Part shown: piece by piece, positions 6,029-14,992 of the stretch
How the letters are laid out: every line of letters starts with the position of its first letter
Position numbering within the stretch: the first letter of the stretch is position 1
Assembly: GCF_047601505.1 (NCBI RefSeq)
Contig: NZ_JASGJD010000001.1
Span: 2,170,001 to 2,234,000 of the forward strand
Reading direction: 5' to 3'
Source: Cloacibacterium sp047601505
Lineage (GTDB): Bacteria > Bacteroidota > Bacteroidia > Flavobacteriales > Weeksellaceae
Length of the DNA stretch: 64,000 bases
Translations under genes and position numbers: made by a program
Notes under the pieces: generated by a model
Seen by the model: only the letters and a program-made list of their open reading frames with translations
Told to the model about the DNA's origin: nothing
Database searches by the model: none

Positions 6029-8752
6029 TTGAGACAAAAATTTTTACAGAAAGTAATATCAAATATACTCGAAAAATCTTCGGATTTATCGAGTTTTTCT
6101 TTTATTCTTCCAGGGAAAAGACCTGTAGTTTTTATCAAAGAAATTCTTAAAGAAAGAAATTATAATGGCATTTTACCTGAGTTTTTTACCATTGATGAGT
6201 ACATAAAAATTATTGCTGATAAACAAGAAATAAAAGGAATTGCACTTTGGTTAATTGCATTTCAAACCTATTCTGAAATATATTCCGACGAAGATTTGTT
6301 TGGCTTTTTAAAATGGTTCCCAACGGTACAAAAAGATTGGGACGACATGAAAAAATTCCATGGAAACGACAGAGAAATCCTAGAATGGATGTTGGCTGAA
6401 GAACGCATCAAAAACTGGGGAGAAAACTTAGGAGACGAAGACGGAGCAAGAAGGAAAAACCTAAATTTTTGGCGAAAAATGAATGTTTTCTTTCCTAAAT
6501 TGGAAGAAAATTTAAATCAACAAAGTTTTGCTACAGCAGGAATGCTACACCAAATTGCTGAAAAAAATCTAGAAAATTTTTGCAAAAATTCTAAAAATAG
6601 ATTCGAGTTTATTGGGTTTAACGCCTTTACGCCTGTAGAAGAAAAATTGGTGAGAACACTTTTGCAGTGGGACAAAGCTGATGTTTTTTTTCAGGGAGAC
6701 GAGTATTATTACAAAGACGAAAGGCAAGAAGCGGGTAAATTTCTTAGAGAGTACAAAACTTGGAAAGAATTTAACGAATCTAGAAGTTTCAACTGGATTG
6801 AAAACGAGTTTTCTGAGTCTAAAAGCATAAAAGTGTATGAAGTTTCGGGAAATATAGCTCAAACTAAAGTTTTACCTGAAATTTTAAAGGAAATTAAACT
6901 TAAAAGCCAACAAACTGACGCGATTAATTGCGTCTCTACAAAAGATACTGCCATTGTTTTATTAGACGAAAATCTTTTGCCAGCAACGTTAGATTCGCTT
7001 TCTTCTACAGATAAGTTGAATATTACAATGGGATTCCCCTTGAAAAATTTGGCTTTTTCTAATGCCATGAAGAAACTTTTTAATCTTCAAAAACAATTAG
7101 AAAAAAATGCTTCTTCATATTATTACAATGATGTTTTACCAATTTTAGAAGAATTACCCAAAAATAAAGAAGATGAAATATTAATTAAAATTTTTATTTC
7201 TACATTGGAAGAAAGAAACATGGTTTATCTTTCTAAGAAACAAATTGACGAACTTTTGGGCGGAATTTCTTTTTATAATTTGTTCAAAAAGCAGAATGCT
7301 AAAGATTTATTAGATACTTTAATTGAATTTTGTAAAGAATTAAAATACAGAGAAATAGATGATGTGCAATTTGAAAATATTTCTCACTTCGAGAAGAGTT
7401 TTGTCATCATCAAAAATCAATTAGAACCTTATCAATACGAGGTAAAAATAGAGACTTTAGAAGTTCTTATCAATCAGCTTATCAACTCTGAAAGTATAGA
7501 TTTTGTAGGAGAACCTTTAGAAGGTTTACAATTGATGGGACTTTTAGAAACCCGACTTTTGAACTTCAAAAATGTTATTTTGCTTTCGGCAAATGAAGGA
7601 AAATTGCCTCTCGGAAATTCACAAAACACTTATCTTCCTTTTGATGTAAGAAAACAGTTCAATTTGCATACTTTTCTAGAAAATGATGGAATTTATGCCT
7701 ATCATTTTTACAGATTTTTACAAAATTCAGAGAATATCTACTTGCTTTACAATGCTTTAGGTTCAGGAGTGAATACGGGCGAAAAAACCAGATTTATCAC
7801 TCAAATTGAGATGGAATCTCAGCATAAAATTGAGCATATTATCATCGAAAATACTTCTGAACCCATCAATCAGGAACCGATGTCTATTGCAAAAACCGAA
7901 AGTGTTGTAGAAAAATTACAAGAATGGAAACAGCGGGTTTCGGCTTCTCATTTGGTAACATATCTTTATAATCCGATTGATTTTTACTTAGAAAAAGTTT
8001 TATCAGCCAAAGAAACTTCAGAAATTGAAGAGGAACTTTCGCAGAGAAATTACGGAACTTTAGTGCATTATGCTTTAGAATATTTGTATGAGAAAATTAT
8101 TGGTAAAAAATTAATTATCAATGATTTAGAAAATTTACTTCAACAAATAGACGAATCTTTAAATTATGCAATTGAAAAGTTAAAACATCAACCAGAATTC
8201 TATGAAAAAGGAATGAATTTTGTGCACAAGCAAATTGCAAAAAGAGTAGTAGAGTCTATTTTGAGATATGATTTGGATTTGTTAAAATCTGGAAATTCTT
8301 TAGAAATCATTGGTTTAGAAAAGAAAATTGAGGACATTAAATTCTATCTTAATGAAGAAAAAAAAGATTTTATTACTTTTTATGGTTTTATAGATAGAGT
8401 AGATTTGCTTAACGGTAATCTTAGGATTATTGATTATAAAACGGCAAAGGCAAAAGATTTAAGAATTAGTGTAAAAGACGACAAAAAAGAGAATCTTTTC
8501 TTTAATGACAAATATAAACAAGCGCTCCAATTGTGTATTTATCAATATTGTGTAGAAAATATGCAAGAATTTAAAAACTTCGACATAGAAACTGGAATTT
8601 GGAGTTTTGCTGAAGTAAAAAACGGAGTACAAAATGTTGAAATAAAAGACGGAAATCTAGACGATGCACTTCAATCTATCCGAAATTTAATCTTAGAAAT
8701 TCTCAATCCTGAAATTCCTTTTACAGAGAAAGTTCACGAAAAATTTAATTAA
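6029..8752 (+). CDS. PD-(D/E)XK nuclease family protein, AddB/RecB-like
   Basis: The product has 907 residues and starts at a TTG codon; the family's N-terminal motif FSFILPGKRPVVF follows at residues 23-35. The body is a degenerate superfamily I helicase scaffold, without an intact Walker A GKT. The C-terminus is a RecB-type nuclease: YGFIDRVDLL with Asp789, then IIDYKTAK with Asp802 and Lys804, and a downstream QALQLCIYQY motif QxxxY. This is the Bacteroidota AddB-like protein, presumably working with a helicase subunit in double-strand break repair. I see no C-terminal Fe-S cysteine cluster, and no AddA/RecB helicase is in the window. Confidence 0.85.
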   Translation: MRQKFLQKVISNILEKSSDLSSFSFILPGKRPVVFIKEILKERNYNGILPEFFTIDEYIKIIADKQEIKGIALWLIAFQTYSEIYSDEDLFGFLKWFPTVQKDWDDMKKFHGNDREILEWMLAEERIKNWGENLGDEDGARRKNLNFWRKMNVFFPKLEENLNQQSFATAGMLHQIAEKNLENFCKNSKNRFEFIGFNAFTPVEEKLVRTLLQWDKADVFFQGDEYYYKDERQEAGKFLREYKTWKEFNESRSFNWIENEFSESKSIKVYEVSGNIAQTKVLPEILKEIKLKSQQTDAINCVSTKDTAIVLLDENLLPATLDSLSSTDKLNITMGFPLKNLAFSNAMKKLFNLQKQLEKNASSYYYNDVLPILEELPKNKEDEILIKIFISTLEERNMVYLSKKQIDELLGGISFYNLFKKQNAKDLLDTLIEFCKELKYREIDDVQFENISHFEKSFVIIKNQLEPYQYEVKIETLEVLINQLINSESIDFVGEPLEGLQLMGLLETRLLNFKNVILLSANEGKLPLGNSQNTYLPFDVRKQFNLHTFLENDGIYAYHFYRFLQNSENIYLLYNALGSGVNTGEKTRFITQIEMESQHKIEHIIIENTSEPINQEPMSIAKTESVVEKLQEWKQRVSASHLVTYLYNPIDFYLEKVLSAKETSEIEEELSQRNYGTLVHYALEYLYEKIIGKKLIINDLENLLQQIDESLNYAIEKLKHQPEFYEKGMNFVHKQIAKRVVESILRYDLDLLKSGNSLEIIGLEKKIEDIKFYLNEEKKDFITFYGFIDRVDLLNGNLRIIDYKTAKAKDLRISVKDDKKENLFFNDKYKQALQLCIYQYCVENMQEFKNFDIETGIWSFAEVKNGVQNVEIKDGNLDDALQSIRNLILEILNPEIPFTEKVHEKFN

Positions 8753-8753
8753 A

Positions 8754-8786
8754 ACTTTGTCAAAGATTTTTAAACTTTGACAAAGT
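8754..8786. terminator. Perfect inverted repeat between convergent genes
   Basis: ACTTTGTCAAAG at 8754-8765 is repeated inverted at 8775-8786 around a 9-nt AT loop. It lacks a good T-run, so it is a weak or factor-assisted terminator for the nuclease gene and the convergent acyl-CoA dehydrogenase gene. Confidence 0.45.
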
Positions 8787-8795
8787 AATTATTGT

Positions 8796-9977
8796 TTAAC
8801 CAAACGCATTAATCCCAGTAATATCCATTCCTGTGATAAGAAGATGCACATCGTGAGTTCCTTCGTAAGTGATTACAGATTCTAGGTTTGCAGCGTGTCT
8901 CATCATTGGGAAATCTCCTACAATGCCCATTCCGCCAAGGATTTGCCTAGATTCTCTGGCAATGTCAATCGCCATTTTTACGTTATTTCTTTTCGCCATA
9001 GAAATTTGAGCAGGTGTAGCTTTGTGTTCATTTTTCAGAACGCCTAATTTCCATGAAAGGAGTTGAGCTTTGGTAATTTCTGTTAAAAATTCTGTTAATT
9101 TTTTCTGTTGTAATTGAAAACTTGCAATAGGTTTACCAAACTGAATTCTTTCTTTAGAATACTGAACAGCAGTACAATAGCAATCTATAGCTGCACCAAT
9201 TACACCCCAAGAAATTCCATATCTAGCTGAATTAAGGCAGGAGAGTGGCCCTTTTAATCCTTCTACATTTGGTAAAAGATTTTCTTTAGGAATTTTCACG
9301 TTATTAAATACCAATTCACCGGTTTTGGAAGCTCTCAGGCTCCATTTATTAATAGTTTCGGGAGTTGTAAAACCTTCAAAACTGCGTTCTACAATCATTC
9401 CTCTTACTTTTCCGTCTTCGCCTTTTGCCCAAACTACAGCAATATCACAAAGTGGAGCATTGGTAATCCACATTTTAGCACCATTCAGCAAAAGATAATC
9501 TCCCATGTCTTTGTAATTAGTTTCCATTGAGGCAGGATTAGAACCATGATTAGGCTCTGTAAGACCAAACGCACCAATCATCTCCCCAGAAGCTAATTTT
9601 GGTAAAAATTTATGTTTTTGTTCTTCCGAACCATATTCAAAAATAGGGAACATTACTAAAGAACTCTGTACAGATGCGGCAGAACGAACAGCAGAATCTC
9701 CACGTTCTAATTCTTGCATAATTAAGCCATAAGAAATTTGATCTAAACCAGCTCCGCCATATTCTACAGGAATATAAGGACCGAGAGCACCAATTGCTCC
9801 CAATTCTTTCATCAAATTAGGAATATCTTTATGATGTTGAGCAGCTTCATCAATTTGAGGCATTATAAAACTTTGAACCCAATCTCTAACAGATTGACGG
9901 ATAAGTTTGTGCTCGTCTGAAAGCAAATCATCTATTCCAAAATAATCTGGAATGCTTTGTAATGGATAATAAGACAT
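8796..9977 (-). CDS. Acyl-CoA dehydrogenase, glutaryl-CoA dehydrogenase-like
   Basis: The product has 393 residues. It is an FAD-dependent acyl-CoA dehydrogenase with the usual three domains: an N-terminal helical part (GPYIPVEYGGAGL), a beta domain with FAD-binding GAFGLTEPNHGSNP and MWITNAP, and a C-terminal helical part with QILGGMGIVGDF. The catalytic base is Glu372 in TYEGTHDVH. The EGTHD context and the RSAASVQSSL segment are those of glutaryl-CoA dehydrogenases, which oxidise and decarboxylate glutaryl-CoA to crotonyl-CoA in lysine/tryptophan breakdown. Substrate assignment is by family resemblance only. It is monocistronic. Confidence 0.88.
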   Translation of the reverse strand: MSYYPLQSIPDYFGIDDLLSDEHKLIRQSVRDWVQSFIMPQIDEAAQHHKDIPNLMKELGAIGALGPYIPVEYGGAGLDQISYGLIMQELERGDSAVRSAASVQSSLVMFPIFEYGSEEQKHKFLPKLASGEMIGAFGLTEPNHGSNPASMETNYKDMGDYLLLNGAKMWITNAPLCDIAVVWAKGEDGKVRGMIVERSFEGFTTPETINKWSLRASKTGELVFNNVKIPKENLLPNVEGLKGPLSCLNSARYGISWGVIGAAIDCYCTAVQYSKERIQFGKPIASFQLQQKKLTEFLTEITKAQLLSWKLGVLKNEHKATPAQISMAKRNNVKMAIDIARESRQILGGMGIVGDFPMMRHAANLESVITYEGTHDVHLLITGMDITGINAFG

Positions 9978-10578
9978 ATTGAATTATTTGTTTTAAAAAT
10001 AAGGCGAATATAATTGTCTTGCAAATTTTTATAGAATATTGATAGTTGTCTTAGATTCAATTAATTAGTTGAGTGTAAATTCAAAATTTAAATTTTTTTG
10101 GATGTAGTTTTGATACAGAGAAGATACTTTGATTTGAGTAAATATTGTATTGTAAACGATTAATCAATGCAAATGAAAGTGTCATCAATAAAACACTATT
10201 TAACATAATATAAATTATGGGATATTATTTATGAAGATTTAATATACTCTAGAATTTTTTATTAATTATCCCGAATGCTAATTCATTGTTTCGTTTCTAA
10301 AAAAACTAATGAACAAAAAAAATCTACAGTTTGAGATTTCCTCAATTGTAGATTTTATAGAAATTAAAAAATATAGCCAATTCTCAGCGATTATAATTTT
10401 ACCAGAATATTGATAAGAAAAATCATCACAATATCAAGTAATTTTTCTTTTGGTAGTAATTTAACTAATTTGAATCTTCAATTTCTTTTTAGAAAATTAT
10501 AATTACATCATTTTTATATTTCTCTTTTATCAATTTAACATAATATAAAGAGTGAAAATATTTTTAAATTGTTTTAGA
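9978..10578. other. 600-bp AT-rich gap without a recognisable gene
   Basis: The gap holds the start region of the acyl-CoA dehydrogenase gene on its left. Its only clear structure is a minus-strand terminator-like hairpin at 10313-10356, more than 200 nt beyond the stop of the next minus-strand gene. Stops are frequent in all frames. An open stretch of 28 codons at about 10391-10477 (minus) ends in a hydrophobic segment but has no plausible start. It may be a decayed gene or a small RNA region. Confidence 0.5.
10313..10356 (-). terminator. Orphan intrinsic terminator
   Basis: A 10-bp outer stem (AAAATCTACA at 10319-10328 with its complement at 10347-10356) extends inward by about 6 pairs with one bulge. 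On the minus strand it is followed by a run of T. It lies about 220 nt past the stop of the aminotransferase gene at 10579. Confidence 0.6.
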
Positions 10579-11685
10579 TTATCCAAAAATTGTATTAGTA
10601 TATTTTTGCATCTGTTCTAAAGTTCCAATACTAATTCTAGTCCATTTTCCTTTTTCTTCGTAGGTTTTACCGCCAAGAATTTTAGCCTCTTTCAATTTTT
10701 TAAAATAATCTCCTTTATAATTATCTAAAGAAAAATAGATGAAATTTGAATTCGAAGGAATTACTTTAATCCCATTTTTTTCAAATTCACTAATTGTATG
10801 TTCTTTTGCTAACTTATTGTTATTCTTAACTTTACTAATAAAATCTACATCATCTAAAGCTACAATTCCACCAGCTAAAGTAACAATACTAATCTCTCCT
10901 CCACTCCAACTTTGTAACTTTTCTAGGTTTTTAAGCAAATCTGGATGCGCCATAGCATAGCCTAATCTTGCGCCAGCAAAACCGTAAAGTTTTGAAAACG
11001 TTCTGGTTACGATGATATTTTTATATTGATTAACTAAATTAGAAAAAGAAGGTTGATTGGTAAATTCAATATAAGCTTCGTCAATCAAAACAACTACATT
11101 TTCCGGAATTTTACTAATGAAACTTTCTACTTCTGTCCTTGATAAAAGATCGCCTGTAGGATTGTTAGGATTGCAGAGATATACCAATTTGGTATCAGAT
11201 TTTATGGCTTTTAGCATTCCTTCTAAGTCTATTTTTTTGTTATCTTGTAAAGGAATAATAGTTTTTGACATCCCAAGAAACTCGGCAATTGGCGCAAAAA
11301 TAGTAAACGAAGGCTCTGGAAAAACCATGTGTCCTTTATTTATAGATACATATTTTGCAATTAATTCTAAAAGAAAAGATGAGCCTGCAGAAACTAAGAT
11401 ATTTTCTTTGGACAACTGATTTTTTTCTGCTAATTTACTTTTCAGAACATCAGCATATTTAAAATCATATTTAGAAGCATCTACCATACTTTTTTGCATT
11501 GCTTCTATTGCTTTTGGTGAAACCCCGAAAGGATTTTCGTTGAAACAAAGTCTGATGGCTTCTCCATCATTATTCAGTTCTTTGTAGTTTGGCGTTTGTT
11601 TTGCCAAAATTTCTAAAGGAGAAAAAGCCAATGCAGCTCCTCCTAAGAAGGCTGTTTTCAGCCAATCTCTTCTGTTAATTCCCAT
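10579..11685 (-). CDS. HisC-like PLP aminotransferase with a twin-arginine signal
   Basis: The product has 368 residues. Residues 5-10 are RRDWLK, followed by a hydrophobic helix (TAFLGGAALAF) and cleavage-like residues, a textbook Tat signal. The rest is a class I/II aminotransferase of the histidinol-phosphate type: LCFNENPFG (47-55), CNPNNPTG (171-178), IDEAYIEF, and the PLP lysine Lys232 in TFSKLYGFAGARLGY. Tat export carries folded, cofactor-loaded enzymes, so this one probably acts in the periplasm. It is therefore unlikely to be the cytoplasmic HisC of histidine synthesis, and its substrate is unknown. No other his genes are nearby. Confidence 0.88.
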   Translation of the reverse strand: MGINRRDWLKTAFLGGAALAFSPLEILAKQTPNYKELNNDGEAIRLCFNENPFGVSPKAIEAMQKSMVDASKYDFKYADVLKSKLAEKNQLSKENILVSAGSSFLLELIAKYVSINKGHMVFPEPSFTIFAPIAEFLGMSKTIIPLQDNKKIDLEGMLKAIKSDTKLVYLCNPNNPTGDLLSRTEVESFISKIPENVVVLIDEAYIEFTNQPSFSNLVNQYKNIIVTRTFSKLYGFAGARLGYAMAHPDLLKNLEKLQSWSGGEISIVTLAGGIVALDDVDFISKVKNNNKLAKEHTISEFEKNGIKVIPSNSNFIYFSLDNYKGDYFKKLKEAKILGGKTYEEKGKWTRISIGTLEQMQKYTNTIFG

Positions 11686-11784
11686 ATCAAAATCAAATTT
11701 TTTATAAATTTAATGAAATATTTACTAAATATTAAATTCAATGAAGAAAATTAAAGTTTAATTAATATTTATTGGATTTATTAT

Positions 11785-11813
11785 AAAAAAAAGACGCTTT
11801 TTAGCGCCTTTTT
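11785..11813. terminator. Intrinsic terminator of the S9 peptidase gene
   Basis: AAAAAG-x-CGC pairs with GCG-x-CTTTTT around a 6-nt loop, with one A-C mismatch. A- and T-runs lie on the two sides. It sits directly beyond the peptidase stop at 11816. Confidence 0.7.
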
Positions 11814-11815
11814 AA

Positions 11816-14218
11816 TTATTTTTTCAAACATTTTTCTAAAAATTGGTCTTGTTCCCAAAGTAAATGTAAAATATTTTCCTTGGCTACATAACCATGAGCT
11901 TCTTTAGGAAGAATTACCATTCTGGCTGGTGCTCCTAAGTTTTTCAAGGCTTGGAAATAACGTTCTGTTTGTAAAGTAAACGTTCCTGGATTATTATCTG
12001 CTTCACCATGAACTAAAAGAATTGGTTTTTTCATTTTGTTGGCATTCATAAATGGCGACATTTCGCTATATACATTCGGAACATCCCAATAATTTCTTTG
12101 CTCACTTTGGAAGCCAAAAGGAGTTAGTGTTCTGTTATAAGCTCCACTTCTAGCAATTCCACAGGCAAAATCGTTAGAATGAGTTAACAGGTTTGCCGTC
12201 ATAAATGCACCATAAGAATGACCTCCAACTGCAACTTTAGTTCTATCAATATATCCTAATTTATCTACAGCATCTATTGCAGCTCTACCATTTGCCACCA
12301 ATTGCGGTATAAAAGTATCATTCGGTTCTGTAGTTCCTTCACCAATTATAGGGAAACTAGCATCATCTAAAACCGCATAACCTTTGGTAACCCAATAAAT
12401 AAACGAGCCATAGCTTGGGAAGGTAAATTCATTAGGATTGGCAGTGTTTTGTCCGGCAGTTGCTTTGTCTTTAAATTCTTCAGGATAAGCCCAAACTAAA
12501 AGTGGTAATTTTTGTTTTTTCTTAAAATCGTAATTTGCTGGTAAATAAAGCGTTCCTTTTAGCTCTACTCCATCGTTTCTTTTGTATTTTATAACTTCTT
12601 TATAAACATTTGCAATGCTCGCAAAAGGGTTTGCAAATTGAGTTACTGCTTCTACTTTATTCGATTTAATATTTCTTAAATAATAATTAGGATATTGATT
12701 TTTAGACTGCTGAGTTACCAAAACCATTCCTTTTACTGGATCTACAATATCTATAATATCTTCTTTAATATTAGGAGTTTTAGAGGTGTAAACTCTTTTC
12801 TTTTGTAAAGATTTAAAATCAAATTCGTCTATAAATGGAAACTGACCATCTTTGGTAAAACCATCTCCTATTAAATGAGCTTTTCCGCTTTTTATTGTAA
12901 TTACATATTGTCCGAATTCATTTTTATCTGTCTGAAAATTTCCTGGGTCGTTGTAAACATCTTGAAAATTTCTATCTGAAATTTCTTTATTTTCTCCCGT
13001 TTTTGGATTTAAAATATAGGTTTTTTGAGAACGAGTATCGTACCAAGAATCCATTACCACAGCATTTTCGTCATTCCCGAATTGTATGCCCGCAAATCTT
13101 TGTTTGGTTTTCATAAGAGAAGTAGGTGCATCAGAAAAAGGAGCATCCCAAGAAAAAACTTCGTCTCTATAATCTGCTTTTTTGCTTTGGTCTCCTCCAT
13201 CTAAAGCTTCTACAAAATACAAACTTGCAGGTTTATCTGCTCTCCAAGACATATTTCTTTTTCCTGTTCTGGTAGAAGAAAATCCTTTTGGCATAATTTC
13301 GTTTAGCGGAACTTCGTTTACGGTTTTTACAAGATTTCCTTTTGTATCGAAAATTTCTGTTGTCATTGGAAATCTTTGTAAAGGAACAATATAAGAAAAA
13401 GGTCTTTTAATGGTTGTAATCATTAAATAATTACCATCTGGCGAAAATTGCAATCCTGCATAGATGTCAGCAGATTTAAAAGGAGTTTCAGTTCCGTTAA
13501 GGCTCACTTTTGCCAATTCAGCTTTAGTAAGAGTTTCAAAATTAGCTTCGTCCATTGGATTTTTTAATAAATCTTGATACGTTCTGTTTTGAGAAACTTT
13601 TCCATCAGCATTAGAAACGATAGGACCTGTAGGAAGATTTTTCTTTTCATTTAACAAAGCTGGTCTATCTGCTGGAAGCTTTCTAATTAGTAAATCTTGA
13701 GAATTTCTAAACCAAACATAAGGCGAACCTAAATTGGCATTAAGATTATCTGAAGTTATTTTTTTTGCTGTTCTGGTTTCTACATCTAAAATCCAGAGTT
13801 CTAAACCTTTTTCTGTAGTATTGGTAAACGCTATTTTTTTCTCATCTGGAGACCAAGAAATGTTAGAAATTTTAGGATTGCTAGGCAAACCAATTACTTG
13901 GGTTTCTTGTTTCTCGTTAAATTTTCTAATTTTTAAATTATTAATATAAGTAGTAGTGCTAGAAATATTGGTGATAGGATTAACACGTAAACCTGCCAAT
14001 TTCATTTCTTCTTGGTTAAGGTCGTCTAAAGATTTATAAGTAGGTCTGTATGAAAAAAGAAGCCAATCTTTTTTACTATTCATAGATACAGCAGGCGTTC
14101 TGGTATAATCTGCTAACTGCAAAATTTCGGCAGAAGGCTTTTGATAAGTTAAATTTTCTTGCGAAAACCCAAAAACAGATAATGCAAGAAATAAAACAGA
14201 AATTTTAATAGATCTCAT
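11816..14218 (-). CDS. Prolyl oligopeptidase-family (S9) serine peptidase, exported
   Basis: The product has 800 residues. Residues 1-19 are a signal peptide ending FGFSQ. The middle is a beta-propeller-like region with repeated WSPDEKKIAF/FSPDGNYLMI motifs. The C-terminal 230 residues are an alpha/beta-hydrolase domain with the triad Ser668 (GGHSYGAFM), Asp741 (HGEADNNPG) and His775 (PKEAHGY). This is the glutamyl-endopeptidase/DPP-like branch of S9, which cuts peptides outside the cytoplasm. It probably supports peptide nutrition. It is monocistronic, with a terminator at 11785-11813. Confidence 0.92.
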   Translation of the reverse strand: MRSIKISVLFLALSVFGFSQENLTYQKPSAEILQLADYTRTPAVSMNSKKDWLLFSYRPTYKSLDDLNQEEMKLAGLRVNPITNISSTTTYINNLKIRKFNEKQETQVIGLPSNPKISNISWSPDEKKIAFTNTTEKGLELWILDVETRTAKKITSDNLNANLGSPYVWFRNSQDLLIRKLPADRPALLNEKKNLPTGPIVSNADGKVSQNRTYQDLLKNPMDEANFETLTKAELAKVSLNGTETPFKSADIYAGLQFSPDGNYLMITTIKRPFSYIVPLQRFPMTTEIFDTKGNLVKTVNEVPLNEIMPKGFSSTRTGKRNMSWRADKPASLYFVEALDGGDQSKKADYRDEVFSWDAPFSDAPTSLMKTKQRFAGIQFGNDENAVVMDSWYDTRSQKTYILNPKTGENKEISDRNFQDVYNDPGNFQTDKNEFGQYVITIKSGKAHLIGDGFTKDGQFPFIDEFDFKSLQKKRVYTSKTPNIKEDIIDIVDPVKGMVLVTQQSKNQYPNYYLRNIKSNKVEAVTQFANPFASIANVYKEVIKYKRNDGVELKGTLYLPANYDFKKKQKLPLLVWAYPEEFKDKATAGQNTANPNEFTFPSYGSFIYWVTKGYAVLDDASFPIIGEGTTEPNDTFIPQLVANGRAAIDAVDKLGYIDRTKVAVGGHSYGAFMTANLLTHSNDFACGIARSGAYNRTLTPFGFQSEQRNYWDVPNVYSEMSPFMNANKMKKPILLVHGEADNNPGTFTLQTERYFQALKNLGAPARMVILPKEAHGYVAKENILHLLWEQDQFLEKCLKK

Positions 14219-14366
14219 ATAATAAATTTTAGATTTAAAGTTGATTTTTTACTTTTTAGTTTTGAATTTACAAATTAGTGGTTTTATTTTTTTGAAAGTT
14301 ACAATTTTTATAGAATTTTATTTCAATTTCTATAATTTAACCTTTGTTTTAAAAAATGAAATAAAA

Positions 14367-14401
14367 AAATATCGGACAATATTAAAAAATGTTCGATATT
14401 T
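14367..14401. terminator. Second hairpin downstream of the DoxX gene
   Basis: AAATATCGGACA at 14367-14378 pairs with 14390-14401 (12 bp with one G-T wobble) around an 11-nt A-rich loop. On the minus strand it is followed by a T-run. It may back up the first DoxX terminator. Confidence 0.5.
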
Positions 14402-14418
14402 ATTTTTACGAAAAAGAA

Positions 14419-14445
14419 CAAAAAAAAGACGCCAAAAAGCGTCTT
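14419..14445 (-). terminator. Intrinsic terminator of the DoxX gene
   Basis: A 7-bp stem AAGACGC/GCGTCTT (14426-14432 and 14439-14445) with a 6-nt loop is followed on the minus strand by seven or more T. Confidence 0.8.
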
Positions 14446-14449
14446 GTAT

Positions 14450-14860
14450 TTATTTTCTGTTAATCATTCTGTCAATAGAAATACTTCCTGGTCCTGCTAC
14501 AAAAATAAGGATGTAGTGAAATAGATATAGAAGAGCCATTTCTTGCTTCGCAAAAGCATCGTTTCCATGTACAATAAATACTGCAACCAACATGGTAACA
14601 ATAAGCGGAATAACGGTAAATCTGGTGAAAAGCCCCATTAAAACAAAAAGTGAACAAAGAACTTCTGCCAAAACAGCCAATATAAGAGAGGTTTTTACTC
14701 CTATACCAAAGAAACTCATAAATTCTATTTTGCCAGAAAGCAACATCATTAATTTTGGAAAACCATGAGTAAGCATACCAATTCCTACAAAAATACGAAG
14801 AGCAAGCAAAGCCCAATCTAACAGTGTTTTGTTATAACCTGTTGAATTAAAATTATTCAT
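14450..14860 (-). CDS. DoxX family membrane protein
   Basis: The product has 136 residues from the ATG at 14860. A TTG two codons upstream is possible but less likely. Four transmembrane helices are visible: LLDWALLALRIFVGIGMLTH, then segments around SLILAVLAEVLCSLFVLMG, FTVIPLIVTMLVAVFIV and ALLYLFHYILIFVAG. The RIFVGIGMLTHGFPKL and LAEVLCSLFVLMGLFTR motifs are the DoxX/DoxD signature. Family members are small inner-membrane proteins linked to redox or oxidative-stress roles, but function is not settled. It ends with two successive hairpins. Confidence 0.88.
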   Translation of the reverse strand: MNNFNSTGYNKTLLDWALLALRIFVGIGMLTHGFPKLMMLLSGKIEFMSFFGIGVKTSLILAVLAEVLCSLFVLMGLFTRFTVIPLIVTMLVAVFIVHGNDAFAKQEMALLYLFHYILIFVAGPGSISIDRMINRK

Positions 14861-14961
14861 TCTCAAATTTTAGACTCTCAAAAATAAAAAATATATTTTA
14901 AATTTTGAGTATATAAAACTGCATTTTATCAATTTGAGATTATAATTTTTTGATTATGAAT

Positions 14962-14989
14962 AAAAAAACTCAACATTTCGTTGAGTTTT
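14962..14989 (-). terminator. Intrinsic terminator of era
   Basis: A 10-bp stem AAAACTCAAC/GTTGAGTTTT (14965-14974 and 14980-14989) with a 5-nt loop is followed on the minus strand by a T-run. Confidence 0.85.
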
Positions 14990-14992
14990 AAT

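Noticed and set aside
10391..10477. 28-codon hydrophobic frame on the minus strand (ending NILVKL)
   Set aside because: It has no upstream start; stops lie on both sides. Kept only as part of the description of the gap.
14241..14516. Plus-strand open frame over the DoxX terminator region
   Set aside because: It runs antisense through two hairpins and the end of DoxX, with low-complexity composition.
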